Positions 24,251-36,002 of a stretch of DNA of 64,000 nt are shown piece by piece. The notes beneath the pieces are model-generated. The model saw only the letters and a list, made by a program, of their open reading frames with translations, searched no databases and was not told where the DNA came from. The translations under genes and the position numbers were made by a program. How positions within the stretch are numbered: position 1 is the first letter of the stretch; every line of letters starts with the position of its first letter. The stretch comes from Phaseolus vulgaris. Lineage: Eukaryota > Streptophyta > Magnoliopsida > Fabales > Fabaceae. Location of the stretch: the NCBI RefSeq assembly GCF_000499845.2, contig NC_023751.2, forward strand, positions 6,368,211-6,432,210. The letters run 5' to 3'.

Positions 24251-26040
24251 ATTCTGCGAGAAACTTTTAAAAGATCAATTCACCCCCCCTCTTGAACTTT
24301 GGCACTATTAAACCCAACAGGTTGTTCGTATGGAGACCTACCTAGAAGCATTGGATTTATGGGAAGCTGTAGAAGAAGAAATTCAGTCCCTTCCAGAAAG
24401 CTCTACTGTGGCACAAATAAAATCATAAAAGGAAAAGAAGATGAAAAGATCAAAGGCAAAAATATGTCTATTTGCAGTTGTATCTCCTATGGTATTCACA
24501 AGGATAATGTCCTTGGAGTCAGCAAAAGAAATATGGGATTACCTCAAGGTAGAATATGAAGGTGATGAGAGGATTCGTGGAATGCAAGTGCTGAATCTAA
24601 TTAGGGAGTTTGAACTACAGAGAATGAAGGAGTCAGAATCCGTAAAAGAGTACTCTGACAGACTTCTAAGCATTGCCAACAAAGTGAGGTTGCTTGGATC
24701 TGTGTTAAAAGATTCAAGAATTGTGGAAAAACTGCTTGTAACAGTTTCAGAGAGGTTTGAAGCCACCGTAACAACCCTAGAGAACATAAAGGACCTATCA
24801 AAAATTTCTCTTGCAGAGCTCTTAAATGCTCTACAAGCACAAGAATAAAGAAGAGCCATGAGACAAGATGGAGCAATAGAATGAGCCTTAACAGCCAAAC
24901 ATGAAGGTGGCTAGAGAAACAAAGATAGCAAGATCAAGCAAAATCAACAAGAAAATGGAGAAGTTGCTGCACACAATAACAACAAAAGGAGAAATTACCC
25001 TCCTTGTAAGCATTGCAACAAGTTAGGTCATCCACCATTTAAGTGCTGGCGAAAACCTGATGCTAAGTGCAACAAGTGCAATCAACTTGGGCATGAAGCA
25101 GTCATTTGTAGAAACCAAAGTGAGCAACAAGATGTAGATGCTCAATTTGCAAATGAGGAGGATGATGTACTTTTCGTTGCAACTGGTTTCTCCAACAATA
25201 TTTCAAGTGCATCTTGGCTAATTGATAGTGGATGCACAAATCACATGACTTATGACAAAAAACATGACAAAAAACTTTTCAAGAAGTTGAAGCCTTCAAA
25301 AATTTCAAAGGTCAAGATAGGCCATGGGGGTCACATTTCAGTAAAAGGAATAGGAACCATTATTGTAGCAACACATTCAGGTACTAAAACTATTATTGGT
25401 GTGTTATATATACCTAACATAGACCAAAATGTATTGAGTGTTGGTCAGTTGCTACAAAAAGGCTTCAAGGTGTTTTTTGAAGATAACCACTATTTGATCA
25501 AGCATACTACAGGACAAGATTTGTTCAAGGTACAAATGAGAGGCAAAAGTTTCCCATTAGATCTATTTTAGGAGGAGCTGACTAGTCAAGGGCTTCTCAA
25601 GATGCAAAAATATGAAATGGAAAATGTTCCACCAATTAAAGGCAATCGATTACTCTCTGACATATATCATAAATGTAACGTTGCAGTATGTGAACCTGTT
25701 GATCACAAAGAAGTTATCAATGACCCAAAGTCGAAAAAGGCAATGGAGGAAGAGGTGTATATGATTGAGAAGAACAAAACTTGGGAGCTTGTTGACATAC
25801 CTCGAGATAGAAAGGTACATCATTTGCACCTTATGTCAAATCAAAAGGTGTTGAATGGAGATTAAACAAAACGAGGATGAAAAAAAAATTACAGATTCGT
25901 TTACCAAACCATTTCCCGCTAACAAGTTTGAGTTCTCAAGAAAGAAAATTAGAATTTACAATTCAAAAAATAAAGGAGGAGTGTTGAAAATTGTGTTTTT
26001 TTAACTGTTATATGCAGTTAAAAAACACAATTTCCAACAT
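24251..26040 (+). mobile_element. Internally deleted Ty1/copia retrotransposon
   Basis: Gag frame from about 24330 (METYLEALDLWEAVEEEI; UBN2-type gag to about 24848) with in-frame stops at 24426 and near 24846, 24882 and 24913. Two CCHC zinc knuckles follow (CKHCNKLGHPPFKC and CNKCNQLGHEAVIC, about 25013-25113), then a protease with intact-looking active site (SWLIDSGCTNHMT, about 25213). After the protease stop at 25571 the sequence jumps to the region before RT (WELVDIPRDRKV) and then to the extreme C-terminus of pol (DSFTKPFPANKFEF). Integrase, RT and RNase H are therefore absent. A purine tract (AAAGGAGGAG) abuts a putative 3' LTR starting TGTTG at 25982. Non-autonomous and inactive. Confidence 0.82.
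25982..26039. repeat. 58-bp foldback at the putative 3' LTR start
   Basis: TGTTGAAAATTGTGTTTTTT... and its near-perfect inverted copy ...AACACAATTTCCAACA (about 25 paired positions) enclose a short TTATATG centre. It directly follows the purine tract of the Copia remnant. Confidence 0.85.
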
Positions 26041-28100
26041 CAGTAACATAGTTATGCAGATAGGTAGTTATATGTAACTCTGACATGCAATTTGAATCGA
26101 AACATCCAAGGAATTCTTAAACAAAGCAACCTCCTAGACTTACCTCTAACATCATAATCATAGTGTAATCGATAAGCATTGGCCACATAGCAACTCAGAA
26201 ACTCACTTCAATTGATGAACTAAAATCCTAAACCTTAATTTCTCCAATTGGGGCTAGGTGACGCAAATTGCAGAGGCGAACTTGACTTTGCCACTAGATC
26301 ATCCAAGTTGAAGAAGAAAGGCTATAGACACATCCTTAGGGAGACAGAGAAATACCCATAGTTTACAAAGTGTGGGATATTAATTATACACTTTAATAAC
26401 GGTTGCTTTCAAAAAATTAGCCAATATTTGGTTTAAAGGAAAATAAAATTCATTACATAGGCAACAATTAAAAACAGTTGCGTATTTAAATTCTAGAGGA
26501 ATGTTTTTTAATCGTTCAAATGTTAATTTAGCGTAAAGTGCAAATGGAATAATAAAATCATTATAATAATAATATTACTCTAATGATCATTCACATTTAT
26601 TAAGAATTCAATTGAGTTATAAGTCCCACATTCACTAGAAATCTACATGAAAACAGTACAACAAGAAAAAAAAGCTCACATTAATTGTTTTAAATTTTTT
26701 TTAAGGTAATATTATGATTTTTTATATAAATTTCTTTACCATTAATTGATACTAATCTTTTTAATCAACACTAATCAAAATCGACAAAAAGATCCTAGCC
26801 TAAAACTCAAAAAATAAATTTCTCTAGAATAGGTATTTATTTTTATTTTATAAACTTTACAACTTGAAAGCGTCTCTGTATTGTTTTTTTCTTCTACCAA
26901 TAGAAGCTATTAAATAAACGAAAATGAGTTAATACATTAGTCAAAATAATCTTTTATTAGTATGAAATGGTTATTTGTGTTATGTAGATATTTATTGTTA
27001 TTATGTGTATAATTCTGTTAATAAATACATGGCATTTTCATAATATATCGGTGTCTTAAAAATGATTTTTTTTCATGTATAGTCGTATGTATAAGATGTA
27101 AATAACTTCTTTAATATAACTTAGTGTTACATAATTCAATTTTTTTTTTAGAATTTAAAATATTTTGTAATAAAATATATTACCTAGAGTGAGAATTTAG
27201 AGGAAAATTTAGAAATTTATTAAAACAATTTTATTACTTAAAATTGAAAATTGAAAATTTCATCAAAATTGTACCAGAGTCTCGTTTATGTCTCTTTTCT
27301 CACCTCCATCCACTCTTTTATTCGTTTCTCATTCTTTTTCTCGTTTTTTTTTCCTTTTTATCTCTTATCTTTTGTCTTTCTTCTTATCCCTCTTTCTTAC
27401 TTTCTTCACTTAATTTGTCTTTTTCCATTATTTATTTCACTTTCTTTTCTATCTTATTTCTCTCAATCTTTATCTTTATCAATATTAAGGCAACAAGTGT
27501 TCATATTCATATTATTAAATATCACATTAAATTTAAGTATTAAATATTTAGACACTATTTTTATTTTTATTTTTTTACAGTTTTATATTAAAACTTCAAA
27601 TTTTAATTATATATTTAGAAATTTCCACATAGTAAAAAATAAACATTCCTGTGCAAACTAAGAATTTTAAATTTTAAGAAGCTTATTTTCAACAAAATAT
27701 TTAAGATAGAACATATTTAAATTAAAACAATTGTAACTTTATTTTTTTTTATATTTCTTATTCAAACACAACCTTAATAAAAAAATATAAATACAGTAAA
27801 TCATAAATAAATATATAGAGATCGTATTTTGTAATAAAATAGAAGTGAATTGGCTTCTAAATTTCAAAATTCCAAAACCAAAACCTTAACATTCACTTAA
27901 ATGAATTTATGGAAAATGATTTATTTGCCTTTTTTTTTCATTATTTAATTTTGGCTAACATGAATTTAATATAATCGAAAAATAATAATATTTAAATGAA
28001 ATTATTTCTTTCATCTAACTTCTCCTGTATAAACAAATGAAGAATTATTTAAATTATAAATTTAAATAACTTAAAATAAGTTTGTCATGTAAAATAATTT
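26041..28100. other. AT-rich intergenic DNA; pyrimidine-rich tract 27285-27480
   Basis: No supported gene. 26150-26400 is less AT-rich and has a donor-like GTAAGT on the minus strand, possibly a gene or LTR scrap. 27285-27480 is a strongly T/C-rich low-complexity stretch whose open frames are compositional artefacts. Confidence 0.4.
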
Positions 28101-30269
28101 GAACACAATATTAAGGAGTTGGAGAATCAGTTGAAGACAATATGGATTGGAAGTTGGAAACTAAATGCTAATAGACCGAAATACAACAAGTCAGCAGAAA
28201 CAAGAAAGGAATGGAATGAAAAGATGAAAGAGAAGGAAATAGAATCAGAGAAAGTGACTAAAACAGAGTGGAGGGTAAAAGGAACAAATTCTTACGCAAA
28301 TATAGTCAACAATGGCGACCGAAACAGAGCACAAACAAAAAATAGGGCAAATATGAATGTTATACACTTTAAAGCAGAAGAAACACCAAGAGAATGGTTA
28401 AAACAATGCTATATTGGGAGGGTCTCGGATCTAAGCAAAATTTCAGGTTTGAATGAAAGCTTTATTTTGGGAAGCCTCAGCTACTTAAAGGTGAAATTTC
28501 TGGGTGGATTTCATGTTTTATTGATGGGAGAAAACGAATCGAAGGTTAAAGAAGTTGTAGAGGAGAACAAAGAGTAGTTCGAAGATTTGTTTGACACTAT
28601 TATACCACGGGAAGATCAATTCGTAGAGGTGGATAAATTGGTTTGGGTGAGATGCAGGGGCTTACCGTTGAAGTTATGGAATACAGAGTGTTTCAAACAT
28701 ATTGCTGCATTACTAGGAACTCTGGTTGAGGTTGATGAAGCAATGATGGCTTTGGATGAGTCAGAATACGCAAGGTTTAAAGTTAGAGTATCAGTGGGAT
28801 GTGAGGCAAAGATAACCACTTTTATGAGTATGAACGAAGTCCTATATCAGATATCAGTGGAGGAAGAATGCACAGTTCCTGAAAACAAACTTTGTCAATG
28901 CCACTGGGCGAAACATCTGATGGAGCAGATACTGAAGTAGATTCAATGGCGTCACAAGCATCAGTGCGTTCAGGGAGTGGGGCTTTTGAAGATACAAGAA
29001 AGTTTGAAGAGGAGGAACAAACGGTGGAGATGAGCAACGCAAAGTCACCGTGTGTACAAGATCACCGGAGATCTGAACCATCAACACAGCCACACGGTGG
29101 CGACACTTTTTCGACAAAACCCCTAAGAGCTACACCTGCACCTAATCTATGCCTATTCACAAAAAAAGGAAAATATAGGGTCTGCAACATTAACGGCTAC
29201 AAGTAGGGCTGACAAGGCAAAGAAATATGGGCTTTCAGAAAAGGCCCAAAGCATTTCGAACCGGATACACTCAACGGACGAAAAAGAGAGGTGCAAATTA
29301 AAAAATCACATTGAGATGGATTCTAAATCTGGCCCAAATACTGGAAGGGTGGAGGATTCAGTTTGGATTGGGCCGTTGGGAAGCCAGTCTAGCGTGGCAA
29401 GGATGAACGATTTGGGAGAGGAAGAACAGATTGGGCAACATCGGGACGAAGTCGTCATCGTACACCGTGCGCACGACCAACCCCAGAAAGACCAAGCATC
29501 TGCGCACCACGATCACGAGATACCCTCGAACAATGACGCAACCATCACACTCCAATCCCACTCAATAGAGGATTTGGAGGAGAAGAAGAGTCAACCATTG
29601 CATTCGTGGAAATCGGCAGCGCAAAGGGAAGGATTTTCATCCTATCATGTTCCGTCATCGGCGGGAGAAGTGATTGTGAGGGAGGCGGTTTCAATGCTAT
29701 CAATTTCGAGGGTGGAGGATTCTCTTAGCACAACACCTTTGGGAGAGGAAGGGCGATCTCCTTCACATCTTTCTTCAGCCTCCGCGGAGCACAATCACAC
29801 GCTAAATCATCTTCATTATGGGTCGAGATCGTGTAGAATAATTGAAAGATATCTACCGTTCAATGAGCAAAGTAAAAGGGAGTCTCAACCGATCTTAGAT
29901 GAAACAGGAAAACAAAATAAGGAAGGCAATGAAAGGATGTCTTTTAACACAATCGACTCAACGGAAAGAAGAGTTTTCTGGATGGGTGAATCAAGCAGAA
30001 ACAGTAAGCGGAAAGGTCGCAAGCATATAAGGTCAGTTTTATCTCAGATTAGTAATTCAGTATCTAACATGGCTATAAACAATTGTAATCAGTTATTTTG
30101 GCTAAAACATGGAAGTTTAGAAACAATTAGATTATGGGAATTGGGTAAACAGTTAGGTGCTACATACGGGGATGAGGGAAACACCATGGTAAATCTGGAA
30201 GATCTTGAAAAAAGGAATAGGTTTTTAAAATCCCAAAGGGAAGAAGGGGAACATATGGGTTATAAATGA
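28101..30269 (+). pseudogene. LINE ORF1 (DUF4283-type gag-like), broken
   Basis: The first half (28101-28937) reads KTIWIGSWKLNANRPKYNK (end of an RRM-like fold) and later VWVRCRGLPLKLWN, the plant LINE/DUF4283 signature. One in-frame TAG at 28575-28577 splits it (KE*FEDLF; the same frame resumes at once). A frameshift near 28890 and another between 29206 and 29316 follow. The C-terminal 317 codons (29316-30269) are open: low-complexity, Ser/Glu/His-rich, ending REEGEHMGYK. The stop TGA at 30267-30269 overlaps the ATG of ORF2. ORF1 proteins bind their own RNA to form the transposition particle. Confidence 0.8.
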
Positions 30270-31141
30270 GAATTTTATCTATAAATGTGAGAGGTTTCGG
30301 GAATCCTGTAAAGTGGAGATATCTTAAGGATATCATTAGGAAGGAAGATGCCAAAATGATATGCTTGCAAGAAGTGAAAATGGCTAGTTTCAGTTTAAAT
30401 AATTGTTATCAGTTATGGGGGGATAATGATTTAGATTATTTTTACAGCGAACCGGTTAATGGAGCAGGTGGTATTCTTACAATTTGGCACAAAAAAAAAT
30501 TTCAATGCTCAAATCATATTATTAATAGGTGGTACATAGTTTTTTCTGGGATCTTTAGGGAGAGTAATATTCCTGTTATTATTGCAAATGTGTATTCTTC
30601 TTGTAATTTACAATTGAAAATGAATATGTGGGAGGAGTTAAAAGGAATCAGACAAAGGGAATCTTGTAACTCATGGTGCATTTTGGGAGATTTCAATTCT
30701 ATAAGAAATGAAGGGGAACAGAAGGGGATAAGTCAAGCCAGAGGTAACAAGAGAGAAATGCAAGGTTTTAATAATTTCACTGATAGCATGGAGATGGTTG
30801 ATATACCCTGTATTGGGAGAAAATATACATGGTATAGACCTAATGGAAAGGCTAAGAGCATACTTGACAGGATTCTAACCACGTTTGAATGGTTGCAACA
30901 TTGGCCAGGCAGCAAACAATATATCTTAGATAGACAAGTATTTGATCACTGTGCACTGGTGCTAAAATCAAGTATAGCATATTGGGGACCAAAACCATTC
31001 AGGTTTCTCGACATCTGGCAGGAACATAAGGAGTTTGACAAATTTGTTAAAGACAAATGGGGAAGTTATTTGGTTCAAGGAAACAAAATTATAGTGTTAA
31101 AAGAGAAACTGAAAATGCTAAAGAGCGATTTGTCAAAAACT

Positions 31142-32240
31142 TGATGACTTTTTACGGCAAGTGCACCGCGTTTGTCAGAAGTAATAATTGTCCCTAAGGA
31201 CGGATATCGATCCCACAAAGAACAGTGAATTATCGAGTACAATATTCGCTAAATATAACAACAAAACAATAAAAAAGAGTTTGAAGTGATTATGTTGGCA
31301 CTGATCAATAAGAAAACAAACAAAGAATTAGTTGCTTCAATTGGAAAAATTGGGATTAAGTTTCATCTCTCTCACTCTCATGTATTTTGATTAGCATGTT
31401 AATATTAAGTTCTTTAATTGAAATTGATGCCCGTATAAAACTCATTTATATCGATTCCTCGCATATAAAATCCTTAAGAATGTTCCCTAACTATCGATCC
31501 CTCGCATAATTATAAGAACAACTTAGAACGAAGCTCAGACGTTTAATAGCAATTAACATTTCAAGTCTATTCCTAGCACTCAAATATGTTAAGTATTGTT
31601 GTTTAGGTCTGAACCCTAAAAATACCTCCCGGTCAGATTTAAGATTCTCAATTTGTCACGGAAAATTAAAAGTAAAACAACAATACCAATAATCAATCAA
31701 GAACTGAATATTAATATATAAAATATCACCTCAATACATAAGAGTTTGAGCAGATTACTCCTAATCCCAAAGGGTAGAATTAGCCACGCATACTTCTATC
31801 ACCTTCCATTCTCCCAATTGGGTTACAATTCACTCTATGGTGTTTTCCTCTCAATCTGGCACCCTAAAGTTGAGCCTCTAGCCCTCTATTTATCCTAGTT
31901 TTCTAGGGTTAGGTTGTTTATTGTGTCGCGCTAATGGGCTAAATGATAAAACATAAAAAAGGCCCAATCTTCCTTTGCATCTTTTTCCATTCTGGAACCT
32001 TCTATCTTTATCTTTTTAGCTCAAATCATTCATCTTTAATCCAAATCTCCAATCTTCCTTAGAAATCTGCAATTAACACCAAATTTGGGAATAAAATACT
32101 CTTATTCAAATAAAGATCATAAAAAATGTAAAAAGGTATAAATTCATAAATTAGGGATTATTTTATATGTAAATTAGCAATAAATCCTCATAAGTGCCTA
32201 TATTTTAATATGAAATATTACTGAAATTAGACACTTATCA
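31142..32240. mobile_element. 1.1-kb unclassified insertion inside LINE ORF2 (possible solo LTR)
   Basis: It interrupts ORF2 between ...LKSDLSK and WNKDVF, which are contiguous in related LINEs. It starts TGATGACTTTTTACGGCAAG and ends GACACTTATCA, so it has TG...CA ends with short CTTGAT/ATCAAG inverted termini. No ORF of note. No clean target-site duplication: flanks AAACT and AGGGT. The opening 'GGCAAGTGCACCGCG' resembles a dispersed repeat I have seen in legume genomes, but I cannot name its class. Confidence 0.6.
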
Positions 32241-32499
32241 AGGGTGGAACAAAGATGTTTTCAGGTATACAGATAAGATCAAAGTGGAAATTTTAAATAA
32301 AATACAAGAGCTTGATATGAGAGATGTTGAAGACGAACTAGACGAAAACAAGATCAGAGAACGAAGATAACTTTTTGAGCCAATTACAAGATATCAATAT
32401 GAGGAATGAATCCTTACTACAACAAAAGTCAAGAGCATTATGGTTTAAGAAAGGGGATTCTAATTCTAAATTCTATCATGCGTAAATTAAGTGGAGGAG

Positions 32500-33275
32500 T
32501 GATGGAGGAGGGCCCAAGCTCACCACACGATGAAAGCCAAGCCTCCAAGACTAGACGGTCTAGCCTATGATGAGGAGCGTCTAGACTAAAAAAGGAGCGT
32601 CTAGCCCATGAAGAGGAGCGTCTAGCCTATGATGAGGAGCGTCTAGACTCAAAAAGGAGCGTCTAGCCCATGAAGAGGAGCGTCTAGGCCATGATGAGGA
32701 GCGGCTACATAAGGAGCGTCTAGGCCATGATGAGGATTCCTTCTAGACCGTCTAGCTTCACATACACATGGGTCAAAGCTACGGTTTTGGGAAGAGAAGA
32801 CCTTTGTAATTGGTACATGAAGGCCCATTAGGGGTACTTAGTAGATAGGATAGTGTAGAAAGCACTTTTGGATGGAAACATTCTAGAATCTAGGGTTGTG
32901 TGGCCGGTCATTGCACATGGCACATGGCTTAGAATTTAGATTTAATTTTGGTTTTCTTTTCCTTAGAATTCAGCTTAACATTTACGTCCAAGATAGCCTA
33001 TAAATAGGAAGGCTATCTCATTGTATTTTTCAAGTTTAATTGAGTAAGGTTATGCTGCCATTTTTGTGCACAAGCTTTACTTCTCCTAGAAATCTAGGCT
33101 CTAAACTTCAATCCTTTCACCTTCTCCCTTGAGCTGGCCGAACCACTCAAACACCATACTCATCATGCACCTACAAGGCCAACACAACTCCTAGGAGGGT
33201 CTTGATCATCTCACCCATTGCTTCCGCACCTTATTTTCTACTTTGATTCAAGAAGAACACATGAAAATGCCATCA
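32500..33275. mobile_element. Solo LTR inside LINE ORF2, target-site duplication AGGAG
   Basis: It begins TGATGGAGGAGG and ends AAATGCCATCA (TG...CA with short inverted ends). The 5 bases on each side, 32495-32499 and 33276-33280, are both AGGAG. Removing the insert and one AGGAG restores the LINE reading IKWRRMRNEIKG without a gap, which fixes both ends exactly. It contains a minisatellite (32570-32730) and a TATAAATAGG box near 32999. No internal coding region remains, so it is a recombination product of a full LTR element. Confidence 0.93.
32570..32730. repeat. Minisatellite, core AGGAGCGTCTAG
   Basis: About eight copies of the core AGGAGCGTCTAG (last ones degenerate) spaced 20-22 bases, arranged in a higher-order unit of about 62 bases present roughly twice. 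It lies upstream of the TATA box of the solo LTR, that is in its U3 region. Confidence 0.85.
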
Positions 33276-36002
33276 AGGAGGATGAGGAACGAGATCAAAG
33301 GAATACATTGCCATAACTCTGATAAATGGGTGGAAGACCCAAATACAGTGAAGGAATTGGTTAAAGAATTCTACAAGAAAAAGATGTCAGTTGTCGAGGA
33401 TATTGGTGTTAGGTTGGATAATGTGGAATTTAAGGAATTAATAGAATCTGACAACAAGTTCTTGACTGATCCTTTTGAAGATAAAGAAATTAAGGATGCT
33501 ATCTGGAATTGTGACAGTAGTAAAAGCCCTGGTCCAGACGGAGTAACGTTCAGCTTTATTAAAAAGTATTGGGGTTTGTTAGAAAAGGACGTGATGGGAG
33601 CAGTAAAACATTTTCACAGCGAGGGGAAGATCCCAAAGGGATGTAATGCTTCATTCATAACTTTGATCCCAAAGTCTAAGAATCCTCAATCTCTTGAAGA
33701 GTATAGACCCATCTCACTTGTAGGATGTTTTTACAAGATCCTGACAAAAGTGTTGTCTGGAAGGATTAAAAAAGTTATTGAGAAGGTGATAGATGGATCA
33801 CAATCGACTTTTTTTTATCTAATAGAGGTTTATTAGATAATGTCCTTGTTGTAAATGAAGTTATGGATGATTTGAAAAAAAGAAGGAAAAGCGGGGTGGT
33901 TGTAAAACTTGACTTTGAAAAGGCTTACGACTCGGTGAGTTGGGAGTTTCTACTGTACAAGATGAAAAGATTAGGATTTTGTGGAAAATGGATACAGTGG
34001 ATTAGAGCATGCCTTGAATCAACTACTATATCGATATTGGTAAATGGTAGCTCGACAAAGGAATTCAAACCGTCTAGAGGCTTCAGACAGGGGGATCCGA
34101 TGGCACCATTTTTGTTCCTGATTGTTGCACAAGGCTTGGCTGGACTAGTAAAACAAGCGACAAGAAAAAAATTATTCTCAGGGTTAAAAGTCGGGGACAA
34201 AAAGGTGGAGGTGAATCTACTACAATTTGATGATGACACCCTTTTCATATGCGAATCAAATGTACAGAATATCTTGTGCATCAAGGCTATGTTAAGATGT
34301 TTCGAATTAAGCTATGGTCTTAGAGTAAACTTCCACAAAAGTAAAATTGGAGCAATTGGAGTAGACAGGTATGAGGTAAAAATGTACTCGGAGATACTTC
34401 ATTGCAGTCTAATGGATATACCATTCACATACTTAGGTCTACCTATTAGCGGTAATCAGGCTAGGTGCTCCTTCTGGGAACCAGTGTTATCTAAGATAAG
34501 AAAGAAACTCTCGGTATGGAAGGGGAGGAATCTTTCCTTTGCGGGAAGAGTTTGTCTTATAAAATCTGTCATCAATGCCATACCTCTATTCTTTCTATCA
34601 TTTTTTAAAGTCCCGGTTGGAGTGAGTAAGGAGATCATAAAATTACAGAGGAAATTCCTGTGGGGATGGGGAGCAGAAGGGAGGAAAATAGCCTGGACTA
34701 GTTTGGAGAACATTTGTAAAGCGAAAGAGGATGGAGGGTTAGGTATTAGATGTATTGATTTATTCAATAAGGCACTCTTGGAAAAATAGATATGGAGAAT
34801 GGGGTTCGCTGAGAAGGGCCTTTGGAAGGATGTTCTTGAATCGAAGTATGGATTGTGGAGCATGACAAACTCATTTACATAGAATCGAATTAGGTATAAA
34901 TCTAGATGGTGGAATGATTTATCCAAAGTCAGCATTTCAGACCAAGGGGACAATTGGATCAATTCAAATATGGTCTGACAACTTGGATCTGGGGACAAGA
35001 TCAAATTCTGGGAAGATGAGTGGCTAGCCAATGGTCAACTCAAAGGAAGGTATGAAAGAATATATAATAACTCTGATATTAAAGACAAGACTATTGGGAA
35101 TTTTGGAAATTGGTCTACATAGGGGTGTGAGTGGAAATTTAGCTGGAGAAGAGAATGGTTTGAGTGGGAAAGAACTATGTTAGAGGATTTTATGGAAAAC
35201 ATATCACAAGTGTCACTATGCTCAATCAAAGAGGACAAAAGGTTATGGAATGATCATCCATCATACACTTTCTCGGTAAAATCTGCTTACAATAAGTTAA
35301 TTAATCATACTTTTGGGGGGGTACCGGTGGTATTTGAATATCTTTGGAAATTAAAGGTTATGCCATCAACTCAGTTTTATGTGTGGAGGGCCCTATCAGA
35401 TAGGATAGCAACTAAGATGAATTTGCATAAAAGGGGTGTGATATTGGGGGATACTCTATGCGTATTATGTGGAAGGGAGGATGAGTCAACTTCACACATT
35501 CTTGTTACATGTGATGTATCAACCAAGGTATGAAATATGTGCTTTAATTGGTTAGGAATTAGCTCGGTAAATCTCAATGAATTGATTCATCATTTTGAAC
35601 AATTTTATTGTATATGTTTTAACCAAGAAGGCAACAGTTTATGGAGAAGTCTATGGGTCTCAGTGGTTTTGTGCATTTGGAAGCATAGAAACAAGGTTAT
35701 TTTTAATCAAGCAAAGATAGATGCAGAGGAAATCTTTACTATGGCACAAGTACAATCATGGGTGTGGATGAAACATAAAGTAAGAAAAGTTAAGTTTTCC
35801 TTCTCTGACTGGATTTTATCCCCTTCAACATGTATTAACATAGCAACAAAATAAATGTAGTTAGGTATAATCACTGTTTTATCAATTAAATACATGGTTT
35901 GTTGGTTTTATTGTAAAATCTGTCAAATGTTTTATTCTTTGATTAATGTCATGGGTATGTATTGTAAGTTGAATTAGTTGAAAGGTTTGGAAGGTAATGT
36001 TA

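Larger units (their letters stand above)
30266..35854 (+). pseudogene. LINE ORF2: endonuclease, reverse transcriptase, zinc-binding region; broken
   Basis: The AP-type endonuclease starts at ATG 30266 (MRILSINVRG; LQEVK with the catalytic Glu at residue 36; LGDFNSIRN; DHCALVL). The connector (32241-32499) and RT follow the insertions: SPGPDGVTFSFIKKYW, LDFEKAYDSVSWEFL (33910), GFRQGDPMAP (34079), then LLQFDDDTLF (34219) where the usual F/Y-A-D-D has an Asp in place of Ala, and LGLPISG. A zf-RVT region occupies about 35177-35540. A frameshift lies in a T8 run at about 33811. Stops at 34787, 34880, 34976, 35120 and 35531 are all in one frame. This enzyme would nick target DNA and prime reverse transcription of LINE RNA; here it is dead. 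Confidence 0.9.

Noticed and set aside
27244..27661. Two overlapping plus-strand frames of 99 and 136 aa
   Set aside because: Translation of a T/C-rich tract; composition artefact resembling membrane segments.
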